64,000 nt of DNA from Acanthosoma haemorrhoidale (GCA_930367205.1 OV884012.1:149311405-149375404); one strand, 5' to 3'; numbered from the stretch's first letter, positions 24,745 through 37,700 are shown. The notes: generated from the letters alone by a model not told the origin. A program made the numbers and translations.

Positions 24745-27700
24745 ATGAATCTCCTGCCCAACAAACTTTGTAAAATTAATTTCCTCTCAATCTTCTTTAA
24801 CCAAAAATTAAATAATGTTTTGGAAAACCACGCACCCCAAATTATTATTCCCTCCCGTGTAAGTTGATTCATTACTTTTGTGATATGAAGAATGAATAGT
24901 TCATGTGGATTTTACAAAGTTTGATGTCTGTATTGGCATTTTATTATGAATTTTATCACATTGATTATTTGTTTTGTAGAATACTTTTATTCTGAAAAGA
25001 AAATATCCTATTAGACTTCGTAAGGCAGGGCTTGAGGACATGGTACCAAAATTAAAGGGTAAAGATTATGTTTATGATTTAGTAGAAAATACAGAACTTA
25101 AAGAACATGAAAAGATACCGGTTATACTCAGAGAATATGTTGAAGGTACGATCATGTTTATGCCTTATTTTTCATTTTTTTAAACTGATAATCACCATAT
25201 TTTCTAATTATGAAACACGCCAATTTTAGGCATAGGGCAAAAGGGTGATTGTGTCCTATTGAAAAAATATCAAGCATATAATAAATTGTTAGTTCCTGGT
25301 TTAGCTGATTATGCCACACCGGAACTAATAGAGGCTGCAAAAAAACTAAGAGAATCACAGCCAACTAGAGACTACAGCTCATTGTCAGCACCAGTAGTAA
25401 GAATTTAAATATTTCTTGTTTTTTAATATCCTAGGTATAAAAAGCCTGTTTTCTTAAATGGGCTGGGTCACTGAAAATGAACGAATTGTTAATTTCATTT
25501 AAAGACCAGTGATAATTCCTTTCACTAAACTTTAGTCTCAAATTATGATAACAACCTTGCTCTTATGTATGTATGAATGAGCGAATGAATGATGAATTGT
25601 AAATATGGTATGAATGAGAGCATTTATCTTAATTACTTATTGCCTAATAAGGCAGATTGTAATTTTAGCACTATAAAGGATATATACAAATCGCTCTTAT
25701 GTAATTTGAAAATGTGTAAAGATTACATCCGTATGTAACTAAGATTCTATTTTATGTTTGTATTTAGTGTATGATTATTGGTTTGTATATGAAAATAACC
25801 TTGGCTTAGATTATATTATGGCAGATCAATTATATAGTCCTTTGACTGTTAAGGCCTGGCAGGGGGACATGGTGTGGGTATGACAGACTGTTTGCTGTTC
25901 TCGCCTACATTATATTGTTCTTAACGATTCTTCAATCGTATTAGTTTTTTAATCTTTTATCACCTAAAACTGCTACATCAGTCCCCACACTGATGCTGGG
26001 CCCTGAGAAGTGATTTTTATTTTGCAATAAAATGTGCAATCCAAGTGCTATGAATGTTAGAAAAGGATGGCAACCTGTAAATAGCCACCCTCCTCTGTGT
26101 AATGTTTATAATTCACCAGGAATTTTTTTTTTCTTCTAGATTGTTAAATATCTTGAATCAAGATTGATAGCTGTGGCTATGAACAAAGATGTGGAATGGA
26201 CAATAGAGCCATGGCATATAAGAGTTGCCTTTAGAAAAGCTGGAGTACATGTGCCTACTAACTCTATCCAGCTTCCAGAAAAGCCAATTAAAGGCCCGAA
26301 TCTGGACTGGGAATGTAAATATTTCTGTGTTACTGTGACGGTATGTATAAAAGTTATTCATATTATTCCCCTCTTGTCAAATCATAACACACTGTGGTTT
26401 TCATATCAATTCCGACTTCCTGTTTGTAAATATTAACTGCATGCAGAATTTTATTTTAAGATCACATATTATTATATTTTCTTAGTTTATTGATTAAAAG
26501 TTATTAAATTTTGTTAGTTTTGAAGAATTTGGATTAGTTCATAAAAGTTGTGAAATTTGGCGCCAAGTGCAGGTAAACCCGTGACGTAGAAGGCCACCTA
26601 GCTATCAGCGGGATATAGGTGAGAACAAATGTTTATGGCTTAAGCTAGGATGGGGAAACTATAAAAAGTAGAGATATCTCTATAAAAGGCAGAGATAGGA
26701 GAGGCAAGCTCTTTACTGGGAAGGTGTGGAGGTTGACAGCGCCCGACTAAAGCTAGCAAGGTTAGAAAAGAGAGGTGCAGAGGTTTAATAAGAAAACAAT
26801 ATTTTGAAACATCAATGTAACTGAATGAATGGTCAGTTCAGCTGCAGGGGTATACGAGGGTGGTCTGAAAAGTTTCCGACCTCAACATGAAGATAGCAGC
26901 AGTCGTAAATAAAAGCTAGTGAATTTTGTTGTTCATCTGTTGACATTTGCAGAAAAAGAAAATCCTGTTTCACCAAAATAACGCACCATCTCACACCTCA
27001 GCGGTTGCCATGGCGAAAATCCATGAATTACGGTTTCAACTGCTTGTCTAGCACCAAGCGACTTCTTTTTGTTCCCTTATCTGAAAATTGCGCTCGGAGG
27101 ACAGAGATTTTCGTCAAATGAAGAGGCAATCACCTTCGTGAACGATTATTTTGCAGAGAAAAACGCCGAGTACTCTTTGGACGGGTTACAGATATGGGAG
27201 CATCGCTGGGAGAAGTGTGTAGAGTTACAAGGAGACTATGTTGAAAAATAAAAAAAAAAATCTGAAAAAACGTCTTGTATCTTTGTTAGGTTGGAAACTT
27301 TTCAGTCCACCCTCGTATATAGCCAGCAGCAGCCATTTATTTCCGCCAATCAAGCTCACTTGCCTACATCCTGACTGGCCATCAATGCTTGCTGAGGGCT
27401 CTAGCGGCGGCCTGGGAACTAGTCGTTGCTAGCTATTTCTTCTATTTATATTAGACAGGGTATGGTTTACATTATTATATTACATTTTAATATTTGTATT
27501 AATATATGAGACAATATAGGAATACTTAATTTCCGTGAGGAGGTCAATCTTTGTTTGCACACTGTTTTAAAAGGGATGTAACCCTCATTATTCCTTCTCC
27601 TCACTCTGAAGTGGAACTCATCTCTTCGAAAGTTCGGATTAAAATTTCTCGACAACTACCATTAGAAATGTAATGTAAATTATAGAAATACTCAAATATT

Positions 27701-29876
27701 TAACTTTTTTAAATTAGAATGGTGCAAAAGCAAACACCATAGATTTAACAGTTGAAGAGATACAATGAAACACTTTCCCTTGACAACACCCCGGGTAAGT
27801 CTGCCTATTATTATTTAGAAATTTGCTATGGATGATGTGGATCACCCTCCTTGTTAAAAACTGATGTAAATATCTGCCTAAAAGAATGGTCAACAATTTT
27901 GGAGAGATGAGAGCTCATATGATAGAACATAAATGCATATGCTGATTACTGTTTGCATATAATAAAGATAACAAGTCCATATTACACAAGATAACAAAAA
28001 ATAATTCCATGGGGCAACACCTCATGAAGATGCAATGCCAGCCAAAGGTGGTTTTATGTAGTTGGTACCACTCGACTTATTAACTTTACCCTTAATTTCA
28101 GTTTTCTAAACTGGATTTTCTTATTCTTTATTCTGAACCACGACTGGACCCTCCCCCCCCCCAAAAAAACTTGGAGGAGCTGGATATTAAATATGTGGAA
28201 GTCACCATGTTGACCACACCAGGTATGGAAAGAGTTTATTATAGAAGGTAGAGGTAGAATGAAAACTATCTACAACAAGACAAAGTATATATTTGATCAG
28301 GAAAATAAAGAAAATTTTTATATAGACCTGTTTAAAAAGTTGACCAGTTCTGTTATTTTGGCTTCAGGGAAATGGAGGCTCCAGAATTTCCAAAATGTTT
28401 AACCATTGCTAGGATGATGATAAAATTATTGAATCTAATCCTCTTGACTAACAATATTCTTATACAAACTAAGAAATTAATTTGTACAAGATGCTTTTAT
28501 TTATGGAGTAGGGAATTGTAGTTTATATTGCGGTACATTGAAGATAGTTAGTTACTCTTTATGTAAATGTACTTAAGGAGGATCTAGGGTCTTTTCATCG
28601 GAAAAAAAGGAATGAAGAAACCAAAGAAAATGTTGAAATCAAGGCAAGTGGCATTGGTCTCCTTCCATACTAAGGTTGAGCAAATGGGTTCGGGTGGATG
28701 GTGTGGGATGAGAAATGTGCCCTTGCTCTTGCCAGTGACTAAGGAGAATGATGGCTGTTGCTCAACTGTTATTAATTGATAAGATCAATAGGGGTACTGG
28801 GCTGGGGGATTCTGGAATCTATATATTTATCGTTTGTCATGATTCCTTCTATTTGCTATATAAATTTTAATATTTTAATTTATTAAGAGGTAAAGAAGAA
28901 TATATTTCTTAATAAATAACAGTTCATTTTAAAATTAAATATATCTCAGAACTTGTAATGTGATTCTTGGTGCATACATAAAGCTGCTCTATTCGTGTTT
29001 CATTACAATTGAATATAAAAATAATTAACACCTGAAAAATATGACTATTCTGCGCTTTTGGTTGTTGTAAAAGGTTTAATCTTTAATACATTATCTTTAC
29101 TTGGTGTTGTCTGCCGGGCTCTCATTTTGTTTTGGTCTCCCCTGCCTGGCATTAACCACCTCAGCTGCTGACTCACTCCCAAACTCTAACAGAAATTATT
29201 CCATGGAGTAAACGAGTGCGAGAGGGATTGATCCTCTATTATAAGTACTGAGCACCTCCACTACAAAAATTGAGTATTTCCTATCTATCATCGGAAGTCC
29301 CCAGTCTACCCTCATTTTATTACTGAGGATCATAGTTAAGGGGCAGGCCTTCCATGGTGGGCCTTTCCAATATACTTGGTTTTATTGGAAAAGTACATGA
29401 TTGGGTCAGGTAAAAACATTATTATTTTCAGAACCTCTCAGCAGGAAAGAAGAACCTCTTCCATTCTCCACTAAACTTGATATATCTGGTATACATTTAC
29501 ATAGTGCATAATACACCTTTCTCTGCTGGTACTTTATTGCTGTGGTTTATGTTAATTAGCTAGCTCATATTTGAATTATTATATAATATAATAATCATAG
29601 TGGGGTGGGAGATTTTGAATATAGAGACTTCAATTATTACTTTTTAAGATTCTGTTGTTGAATTACCCAAATAAATTTGTATATTTTTTTTAACAGATAA
29701 ATAATAAAGAAAAAGCTACTGTCAGGTGCAGACTTCATCATTGGAGCACAAATCCTGGTGAAAGGTTACCATATGTCGAGAACCCATGGGCATTGCCCCA
29801 AGAAGCTATTTTTCCTGAAGATGTCCAAAGGTTAAAGGAACTTCCAGTTATCAAATTTAAAAAAATTAATGTATAA
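24745..29876 (+). CDS. mRpL9: Mitochondrial ribosomal protein L9 (bL9m)
   Basis: Structural protein of the mitochondrial large ribosomal subunit, homologous to bacterial bL9. Exons: 24,745-24,858, 24,980-25,145, 25,230-25,396, 26,140-26,340 and 29,697-29,876. All introns are GT..AG and all phases agree, giving 275 residues. Exon 1 supplies a 38-residue leader (MNLLPNKLCKINFLSIFFNQ...) that is hydrophobic/basic like an import signal. Exon 2 opens with NTFILKRKYP, the start of the conserved part of animal mRpL9 proteins. Residues 92-120 carry the bL9 signature (VEGIGQKGD, then YNKLLVPGLADYATPE). Exons 4 and 5 hold the animal-specific C-terminal part (MNKDVEWTIEPWHIRVAFRK and CRLHHWSTNPGERLPYVENP). 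The 3.36-kb last intron contains a GC-rich repeat into which a 461-bp mariner has inserted. The start at 24,745 is the only ATG in frame before the CGT/GTAAG donor. Confidence 0.93.
25569..25682 (+). repeat. Interspersed repeat in mRpL9 intron 3, relative of 3,447-3,550
   Basis: Inverted with respect to the 3,447-3,550 copy. Shared blocks include CGAATGAATGA, ATATGGTATGAATGAGA and TTACTTATTGCC. The following 25,840-26,070 is GC-richer and may be part of the same insertion. Confidence 0.5.
26555..26854 (+). repeat. Diverged copy C of the 1-345 / 6,755-7,103 repeat family
   Basis: Inside the last intron of mRpL9. It matches copy B in order: GGCAGAGAT, then GGGAAGGTGTGG, then GCCCGACTAAAGCTAGC (copy B GCCGGACTAAAACTTAGC), AAGGTTAG and GAGGTGCAGAGG. 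The sequence after the mariner at 27,316-27,430 (TATATAGCCAGCAGCAGCC...) resembles 7,137-7,200 in copy B. The mariner therefore interrupts this element. Confidence 0.6.
26855..27315 (+). mobile_element. Mariner, 461-bp internal-deletion derivative
   Basis: Both ends are intact: CGAGGGTGGTCTGAAAAGTT at 26,855 and its inverted match ending CCCTCG at 27,315, flanked by TA on each side. It belongs to the same family as 47,619-48,892. Relative to that copy it lacks about 790 bases, joined at a shared ACA (near 26,943), and a further ~24 bases near 27,048. What remains encodes only the transposase C-terminus in the plus direction (for example LKIALGGQRFSSNEEAITFV). It cannot encode transposase but could in principle be moved by one acting on the ends. 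Confidence 0.92.
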
Positions 29877-30974
29877 AAATTTGTTCAGCAATATTTTTAA
29901 CACCTTATATATTGTATATATAATATGGGCTAAAAGAATGTATTTTATATTAAAATGTGCTTTATCCATTGTTGAACATAATAGAAATTCAAAATGTACA
30001 GAAATTTACTATTAAGGCAACAATATGTACTGGGATAACTCATTTAATTAATAAAAAAAAATTTTAAATTATATAATTTTAAAAAGTTTGTATTTACAAC
30101 TTATTAAGAACGACAAATACTAAGTATTTTATTCTAATGAATGTGTTAGAGAGTGAGGATATGTCTTTGGTTAGTAGTCAGCCTATTGAACAGTAGGTAA
30201 GTGCTCTATGGTCACACCTCATGGAAGAAGAGGCATGACAAGAAACCATGTTGAACTCCTTACTAGCCCTTTGAGCATTGTAGACAGATCCCACATTTAT
30301 AAGTGTAATCTGAGATCAAAATAAAGAATACTTTTGGTTTGAGGAAGTACACAATAGGTGTTGTGATTATTCAGTAGAACAAGCCTGAACATTTGTCAGC
30401 CATCGATAGGACTTATATGTATTTAGTGAGATCACAGATTTAGTTTAGTAACAATGTGTAGTGAAATATGTGATTTAAAATGCCTGTTTGTGGAAGTAGG
30501 TTCTCTTCTGTGTTTTTTTGGAAATCTCTTGTAATACTCAAATCCAAAAATTAATATACAATCTACCTTTTATATTTATTTCTTCTAAATGTTTATTAAC
30601 TACTAGACATATAAATGTACTACCTGGTTTCTCTCAGAGAGCATGAAAAAATATGTATAGCAGTTTTCTATCTTAACAATATTTTTATTCTAAACAAGAT
30701 GAATGCATTACTCTCACTTCCTGCCCCAACTTGATTGGGCAACTATCTTCCCTTTACCTAAGGGTTTCCGAAGAGCGAGTTTAAATAGCCAGCACGTGCA
30801 CATGTCAGACTTATTAATTATCTGACTTCTTTAAATTTACTCTTCTTATTTTAAAATTATTTTAACCTTGGGTACAAATAATTAAACAAGAAAGGCTTCA
30901 AACTGCATCTGCAAATGATGGAGAGAGGAGCTGTAAGAAAAAAAATGAATATAAATGTTTTTAAGAGTGCACAG
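29877..30974. other. mRpL9 3' UTR and intergenic sequence
   Basis: An AATAAA at 30,050-30,055, 174 bases past the mRpL9 stop, is the likely poly(A) signal. Nothing else is recognised; the sequence is AT-rich with short open frames only. Confidence 0.5.
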
Positions 30975-31260
30975 GAAGGAATGGACCTGTACATATTAGG
31001 TAATCATTGTAGGTACAATGATGATCTTCTGGAGATGTTGGATTCATACTACTACCTGGGAACACCAATAAGCAGAGATAGTTAGATTGACCAGGAGATA
31101 ATAAATTGAGTGAAAAAGGTTAATTTTGTGATTTATTTTACATCTCCTACACAATAAATTAGTAACACTGCAAATATAATGTTTAAAACTAGTAAGGGAG
31201 AGATGATCTGAGGATATATTCCTTCCAGCTTAGAACCGCACATGAGGTAGATAGAGAAGA
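30975..31260 (+). pseudogene. Non-LTR retrotransposon RT C-terminal relic
   Basis: In one plus-strand frame, interrupted by stops, YYYLGTPISRD (31,050-31,080), IDQEIIN and VKKVNF correspond to the FKYLG-[ST]IS-DG-ID-EI--RI-KA segment that follows the RT palm in many LINE proteins. No 5' or 3' end is recognisable. It could come from the same family as the relic at 36,560-36,880. Confidence 0.5.
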
Positions 31261-31879
31261 AGTTCAAATTAATATTTATAATTGTACTTTAAATAAAATG
31301 GCGCTAAGGTGCCAACAATCACAATATATGAAAACAAAAAATATACTTTTATGTATTAACTGGTTTTCCTGACAATCTGTATTAATGAGCTTTCTAAAAG
31401 TACCGAAGATTGATAAAAAAAATCTTTCTGGTCATATAAAATAAAAATGTTCTCAATTTACAAGCATATTTGTAACTTGTGTAAAATTCGATCACCTGAG
31501 ATTGATAACAAACTTCCGTTTTGGAAATTATCAATGTTAACAACTTGCAAATTACATCATGTGGAGAATCTATTGCACATCAAAGTATATAGTTCTAGGA
31601 AGGAGAAGCATAGAACAGCCCAACAAATGGGCACTCCTGGTCATGCTAGGGTAATGACCTTGATAAATACAACATGTATAAATTGTTTGTGCTGTTTCTT
31701 GGCCATTAGTTAATTCAAGATGTGTGATTTGGGATGTATCACACCCCAATTATCATTTATTATGTCAGTTTTTTGCCTCTGATTAAATGAATACAATATT
31801 GCCATACTCTTCACATAACTGAATTCATTTACACAACTGTAATTTTAGCAATTCTATTTGTAACAAACTTGGGTTTCCT

Positions 31880-33300
31880 TATCCATTCTATTCAGGCAAG
31901 AAATTAGTCCTGGGACACCAGGAGTCTGAAAGCTTCAAATGAACAACCGGAGAACCAGAAAGGAGTAACCAGCACTATCAAGATAGAACCCTAAGAAACA
32001 ACAAATGCTGTTTCTAAATGCCCCACTGAGCTTCTAAGGAAGTCTCGAGAGATGAAAGTCGGGCCCAGGGAAACTTCGTCACTACTATTGACGAGGAGGA
32101 GAGGGAGTGATTTACACCGCCCCTTCAATGGTAGTTGGCCCAGGACAAGCAACTCCACCATCCCATGGCGAAGAGCGATTTCTCCACCCGAGATTTTGAC
32201 AAGGGAAGACAACGCGCAAATCTACTTCAGTGTCAAGATATATGATCCAAGGTTGGACATTTAAAAAGGCAAGTCCAACGAAGATAAAGTTGGCCTGGCG
32301 TTCCCACGACCGGGCCCATGATGAGACGATGGTCGGCCTCCTTGTTTACAGGTCTGAAGACTTGTGGTCGTTTTCGCTAGTAACCTTCTCCTGTCTCAAA
32401 GCACTTTCCCTATTCACTATGCTCGTCTCTCCTTATCCTTTCACTAATTGTCATATTCTCATGACTACTCCCCTTACCTTTTTCTTTTACATGGACTAGT
32501 TCCATCCCTTAGTTCTCCTCAAACTGTTTTTATCCTAAATAAACATACACCTCTCAAAATCATCTAAACCTACCTATCTTCTGCATTTTCCAATTGCTTT
32601 GGTTAAATGAAGAACCGATGAAATGTAGACAGTTGATGGCTTCTCCCGAACAAACAAGACCAAGCTCTTTTCAGTGTCCTGTGGAACCTAACTCAGCCCA
32701 AGATACGGTCGTGCATAGACCTCTCAAGCAGCTCCATACATTGATTTCAACCTTCGTTCCATAGGATTATAAAATGGTCCTGGTTCCTGACCAACCATCT
32801 TCCTTTGTCATCAGACTTAGTTCGAAGATCCTCACTTTTCCGCTTCTACATCAATTACTTAAATGCATTTTTAACACTTCTCTTCCCATCTGCATGCAGA
32901 TATTAGTCATATATACCCTTTTGTCCCCACATTCTGAACTAAAATCAGTTTCGCAATTGATATAAAAAAAAAAATTGAATCTGATTGACGCTAGGGCGTC
33001 ACTCTATGAAGCTAGACCAAACGTGGGTAAATCCTAAACGATTGTCAAGGGCTCACGTTCCCATGTCAAGTCCTACCAAATCTTCTGATTCTCGCTCTAT
33101 TGAGGTACTTTTACGCAACCATTTCGACATATACCAAAAACTGATATGGAATGACCACATATATCCAATCTCAGCAACTCTGAAACAACTTCAAAGTTAT
33201 CTCGTCCCACAGCTAACCCACAAAATCCTAATCTCATTCCGATTAGTGTGTGTGTAGCGATCTCTCTGGAAATCCTGAAATTCAACTAAAATGACACGAA
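31880..33300 (+). other. Decayed coding-like stretch, family unknown
   Basis: GC-richer than the flanks. On the plus strand, long runs are open between a few stops (32,052-32,264; 32,230-32,499; 32,600-32,960; 32,985-33,257), with plausible peptides such as SRPTANPQNPNLIPISVCVA. I recognise no domain, catalytic motif or repeat ends. It reads like an old mobile-element gene or processed pseudogene, but no assignment is justified. Confidence 0.3.
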
Positions 33301-33402
33301 TCGCCTCCTAATTTGTCTCTATTTATATTGAAAGTTCTTTTTATTTTATTTTGTAATTCAAATCCACAGTTAAATCTTGCAATATCAGATACCACCTGTA
33401 CC

Positions 33403-33662
33403 CAGTGGCGTAACTATATCATCTGGGGCCCGTGGCAAATTCCTTTAATGGGGGCCCTATCATTAAGCTTTATAATACTTACGAGTAGTTTACTTACCCA
33501 CAACCAATAATTTGTATTATGGTATATATATTTAAATATTTTTATAAATAGGTACAATATTAAAACAATATTTCTGAGCTCGCGGCCACTTGGGCCGGGG
33601 ACCTCTTGGGTCGGGGGCCCGTGGCACTTTGCCAGCCCTGCCACCCTGTAGTTACGCCTCTG
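33403..33662. mobile_element. hAT-type MITE with intact 8-bp target-site duplication
   Basis: 260 bases with terminal inverted repeats CAGTGGCGTAACTA (33,403) and the inverse of CAGAGGCGTAACTA (ending 33,662), flanked on both sides by the perfect 8-base duplication CCTGTACC (33,395-33,402 and 33,663-33,670). The CAG-GGCGTAACTA termini and 8-bp duplication are diagnostic of hAT transposons. The interior is non-coding, AT-rich in the middle, with GGGGGCCC-rich blocks near both ends. Confidence 0.93.
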
Positions 33663-33670
33663 CCTGTACC

Positions 33671-34796
33671 TCCATTCCTATAAAATCAACACCTTCATTT
33701 TTTCCCCTTCCCTATGTATCAATCGTTAACTCATTGTGTTTATAGTTAAAGAATAATATTTACAACATTAAAAGAAAATTACAAGTTTCACACTGAAATG
33801 ACACAAAATCAGCTTAGTGAATACCATCTTCTCGGGAGGTGGATAAAGATGTTTGACTATCATTTTCTACCTTTTTTTGCTTACAACGAACTGCAACCAT
33901 ACCATGCAGTTACTGCTTAATGAAGCTTCTGGGCTCAAATCTCTAGATGAATAGTCAACTTATTTAATTCCCGTAATAGAAGTGGGTGGTGGTTTATATG
34001 AAAGTCTGTTTTTTAGTCATAAATGGAAATACCTAAGAGCGTAAATAAATAAACAATTGTTAAAATCACAAGAACTATTAAATATCAGAATTAAATGCGA
34101 ATCATGTAGGGGGGGGGTCTGCTTTTGAATATAATTATAACAATCAATCAAACAATCAAAACGAGTTATATTTAATTTCTATTTTATCATGTTAATTTAG
34201 CCATTATTGTTAATTTCTTTGATATATTTGGAATCCTATTAAATATCTATAATTTGGAAGGTGTCTTCCAAAAACATTATACTACCCTGTATTTATAATT
34301 ATGAATATAAGGCGATATTTTACAATATTCTCCTAACTATTTAAATTATAATACTTGGTTTGTAAGGAATCTTTGGTTTCTAAGATAATTGTGGTCATGC
34401 TACACTGCTATCTATACCCAATGGGGTGGTAGATGGATTAATATGGATAAGTTCGGTTTGTACCGGTTATAAAATTACTAGCTCTCATGTCAATAAAACT
34501 TTTTAACAAAATTTTTGCTAGTTGTATGGATAGTTGAAAAATAAATATTCTGTGCAAAAATGTCGATTTAGCCACTGTAACACCACTAAACGGTCAGTTT
34601 AAATGTGCCTGTATTTTATTTAACAGGATTGCCGTGAGAATGAGAATCAGATGACCCTTTTTTCTTAAATTTTTCCTGAAACTTTTTTGAGAGATGGAAT
34701 AAAAGCCAAATTATATTATTTTAATTTATTAACGAATCTGTACCTTTTGTAATTGCAGTTTTGTTGTTTTGATTGGGTGACATTTAAACTCATGAA
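33671..34796. other. Intergenic sequence upstream of metro
   Basis: AT-rich, with a poly-G run at 34,109-34,117. A TTGTAATTGCAG acceptor-like site at 34,747-34,758 could begin the 5' UTR part of the metro first coding exon, which would imply an upstream non-coding exon not identified here. Confidence 0.4.
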
Positions 34797-37700
34797 ATGA
34801 CTGCAGTAATGGCTAATGCTAATTGGGATCCCTGTAAGTTATTTGATTGCTTACATTCTTTACTGAGTTAATATATTCATTTATTATCTTGAAGTAGTTA
34901 ATAATTATTTTTGAACTTATAGCTTTATCAGGACTTTTGGCCTCCCTCGAAGAATCTCGTCGACAATTGCCAAGTTCGGAAGAAGAATTTGGTTTCTTAA
35001 GTGGTCTGCTTCAATGCAAAGAGCTTCATGCTTTAGTTAAAGTTCACAATAAAATACTGGAGAATGGAAAAGATGACAAACTCAACCCTGTCCTGTCAAG
35101 CTCAATGCAAGTTGCTTTGGAAGTCCTGGAAGTTATATTGCCAAGATTAAATAGGAGTGATGTTGTTAAAGAATTGTTCGTTTTACTTCAAAAACCCCAT
35201 ATGCAGGTTTATATTTATTATTTTTTTTGACACGAACATTTTCATTCGTAAATTATTTTCAAAAATTGTTATTGATTCACGTTTTACTGGTATTTCATTT
35301 AAGGGATTAATGTGTGCCCATGATGCTGTTGCTCAGAAAGATTTTTTTCCAAGACTTCCAGAAATACCATTAGATGTGGAAGAAGATGAAGAGACAATCA
35401 AAATAGTTCAGCTTGTTAAAAGTAACGAACCATTGGTAAGTTTAGATATGAAGTATTGTTTTCTAATCTAAAATTAATGTTTGTTGGTTGTAACCGTGTG
35501 TTTTTTTGAAGTCAATTTAAATTATTTCACATTATTATTATTATTGAAAATTTTAATAAAATTAGATTAACCACATTTTTCAAAAATAATAATTAGATAT
35601 TCACTTTGGTTTACGGAGTTCATGTTCTTTTGTTGCTTCCATTGTGGAAGTATTTATTAATATTCATGAATTAAATAATTATTAAAGATAATAGATGCAT
35701 GGAGTAGCCTTAGATTTAGATTCCGATATGGTTTATTTAGTGCTAACTGAGGTTTTCTCTGCATTGCTTTCATTAGACTGGGGCCCTAAGTGCTGAGCCT
35801 ATTGTGGTAAGTTGTTGGAATATTCTCTCTTTATCCATGTCAGAAGCTATGAGTATTTGGCTTATCTGCAGATGAAGTAGCCCGTAGATAAGAAATTATG
35901 TATTGCACTAAGTCCACTATACATTAACAAAGCTTTTAATGCCTATTCTTTAATTGCACTTCATATTATCTAACCATAGCATCTTTGTTATTTTACTGTT
36001 GGATTCTGTTGTTTTTTTTTTGCTTGCTATTTATTCAGTTCTTGGACAAGTGATAAATTCAATTTCAAATAGTAAAGAATATGTTTTTATTGTTTTATAC
36101 AGGCGGTAAGATGTAGTTTTCCCTATCCCTCATAAAAGTATTATGTTATAAAAACAAGCATTATAATTTTCTGTTGATTTTGTTTTTTTTCTGTGTATTC
36201 AAATTCTACTTTATTTTAAAAATTAATTGATAAACAAGATTAAAAAAAAAAAACTGATTGATCTGCTTGTTTTGGTCCTTTGTTTTCTGCATACAAATGG
36301 TTGGTACATGAAACATAAATATTCTTTGATTACAACATAATTAAATTGCTGATGGAACAACTTACCCAGAGATAATGCCGACCAGTATTATTATTTGCAT
36401 TCATAGTTAGAAGATGGTACCTAGGTGCTAGCTAGGAACCCTCAACTTTATATATTTGGTTTATAATTGAATTCTGAAGATCCGAATTTGGCGATATTGT
36501 CTAAAATTGCTTTAAAACAATCACAATGATCTTACCTCTCATAAAATCAGTGTTAATATACAAGGAAGGTGGCTAGAGTGGTTGAAAACTACATGCCAAT
36601 GTTTCTGTTCTATTTGATACTAAGGAAATGCTGACGGAAATAACCAAATGAAATAGGATCAAGTAACAGTCAGGCCTGGCAAAATTACAATCTTTCTGCT
36701 TGGATTGTGTAAAGGCTGAATATATTGCTTTCCTGGATTTAAAACTGGCTTTGTCTCAGTCAGGACGAAGGAAGGGTTAAACTAAGGTGATGGGCACAGT
36801 CCTTAGCTGTTTATTGTACTCGTGGATGAGATTGGGAATGTCCATATTTCTCCGAAGGTATATTATAGTACTTCTCTTAGCTCTTATTTAAATAAATTAC
36901 AAATAAGTACAAAACCAACCTATTGAAAGATAGGGCCACTGCTTGAATGTGTGCACTATTGGTAGCAAGTCTGGAAGTAAACTAGGAGGTGTTGTGCTGA
37001 AATCCTTACGGTGGCACTATTTTTCTTTTACAATAGAAAACTTCTGTTTGTATTTATTATTTTTAAAATAAAGATAAGGAAGAGTTTCAAACACAGTACG
37101 AAGTGAAGTGTTATGTTTTTAGTTGGGAAATAGATGACATATCAACAATGTTTTGATAATGAATTAATTTAAATTTTTACAACTATGTAAGTAACCTACC
37201 TGATATAAATGGAATTGGAAATTGTAGTCTTTTTTGGTTCGATTTGAAACAAAATTCTGTGACTCCACTCCTACATTTTGATTTTGTGTTCTCTTAATAA
37301 ATTTTGAGTAAAGAAGTTCAATATCATACATTATCATAACCTTGACTGCAGTAAATAAATTATTGGTAATATTTATAAAACTGTAAGTCTCTTATTAAAA
37401 GATGAAAACAATTTTAATTTAATTGCTTGTTATCATATTTTTTCGCCTTCTTCTTATCCAATATTACCTGTTCTTTTAGATTTATTATCTATGTATCTTA
37501 ATTTTTGCGTAAATGATTTAATTTGTCTTTGAATGTATAAAAGTGTAGTAATTATGTAGCATGAATGTTCTTGAGTTTAACATCCCTTTTTTATACATAG
37601 TACCATTTATTATTGTTTGTCTAGCAGGCTCTATTTTTATAGGTAACATAAATTACTCCCGATTACACAAACTAGCTGTAAGTAATATTTTAGTTTTAGC

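Noticed and set aside
26164..26436. 90-codon plus-strand frame as a separate gene
   Set aside because: Its first part is mRpL9 exon 4; the remainder runs past the GTATGT donor at 26,341 into intron.
34937..35471. Two overlapping plus-strand frames as separate small genes
   Set aside because: They are metro exons 2 and 3 read through their introns; the splice sites and L27 homology explain them.
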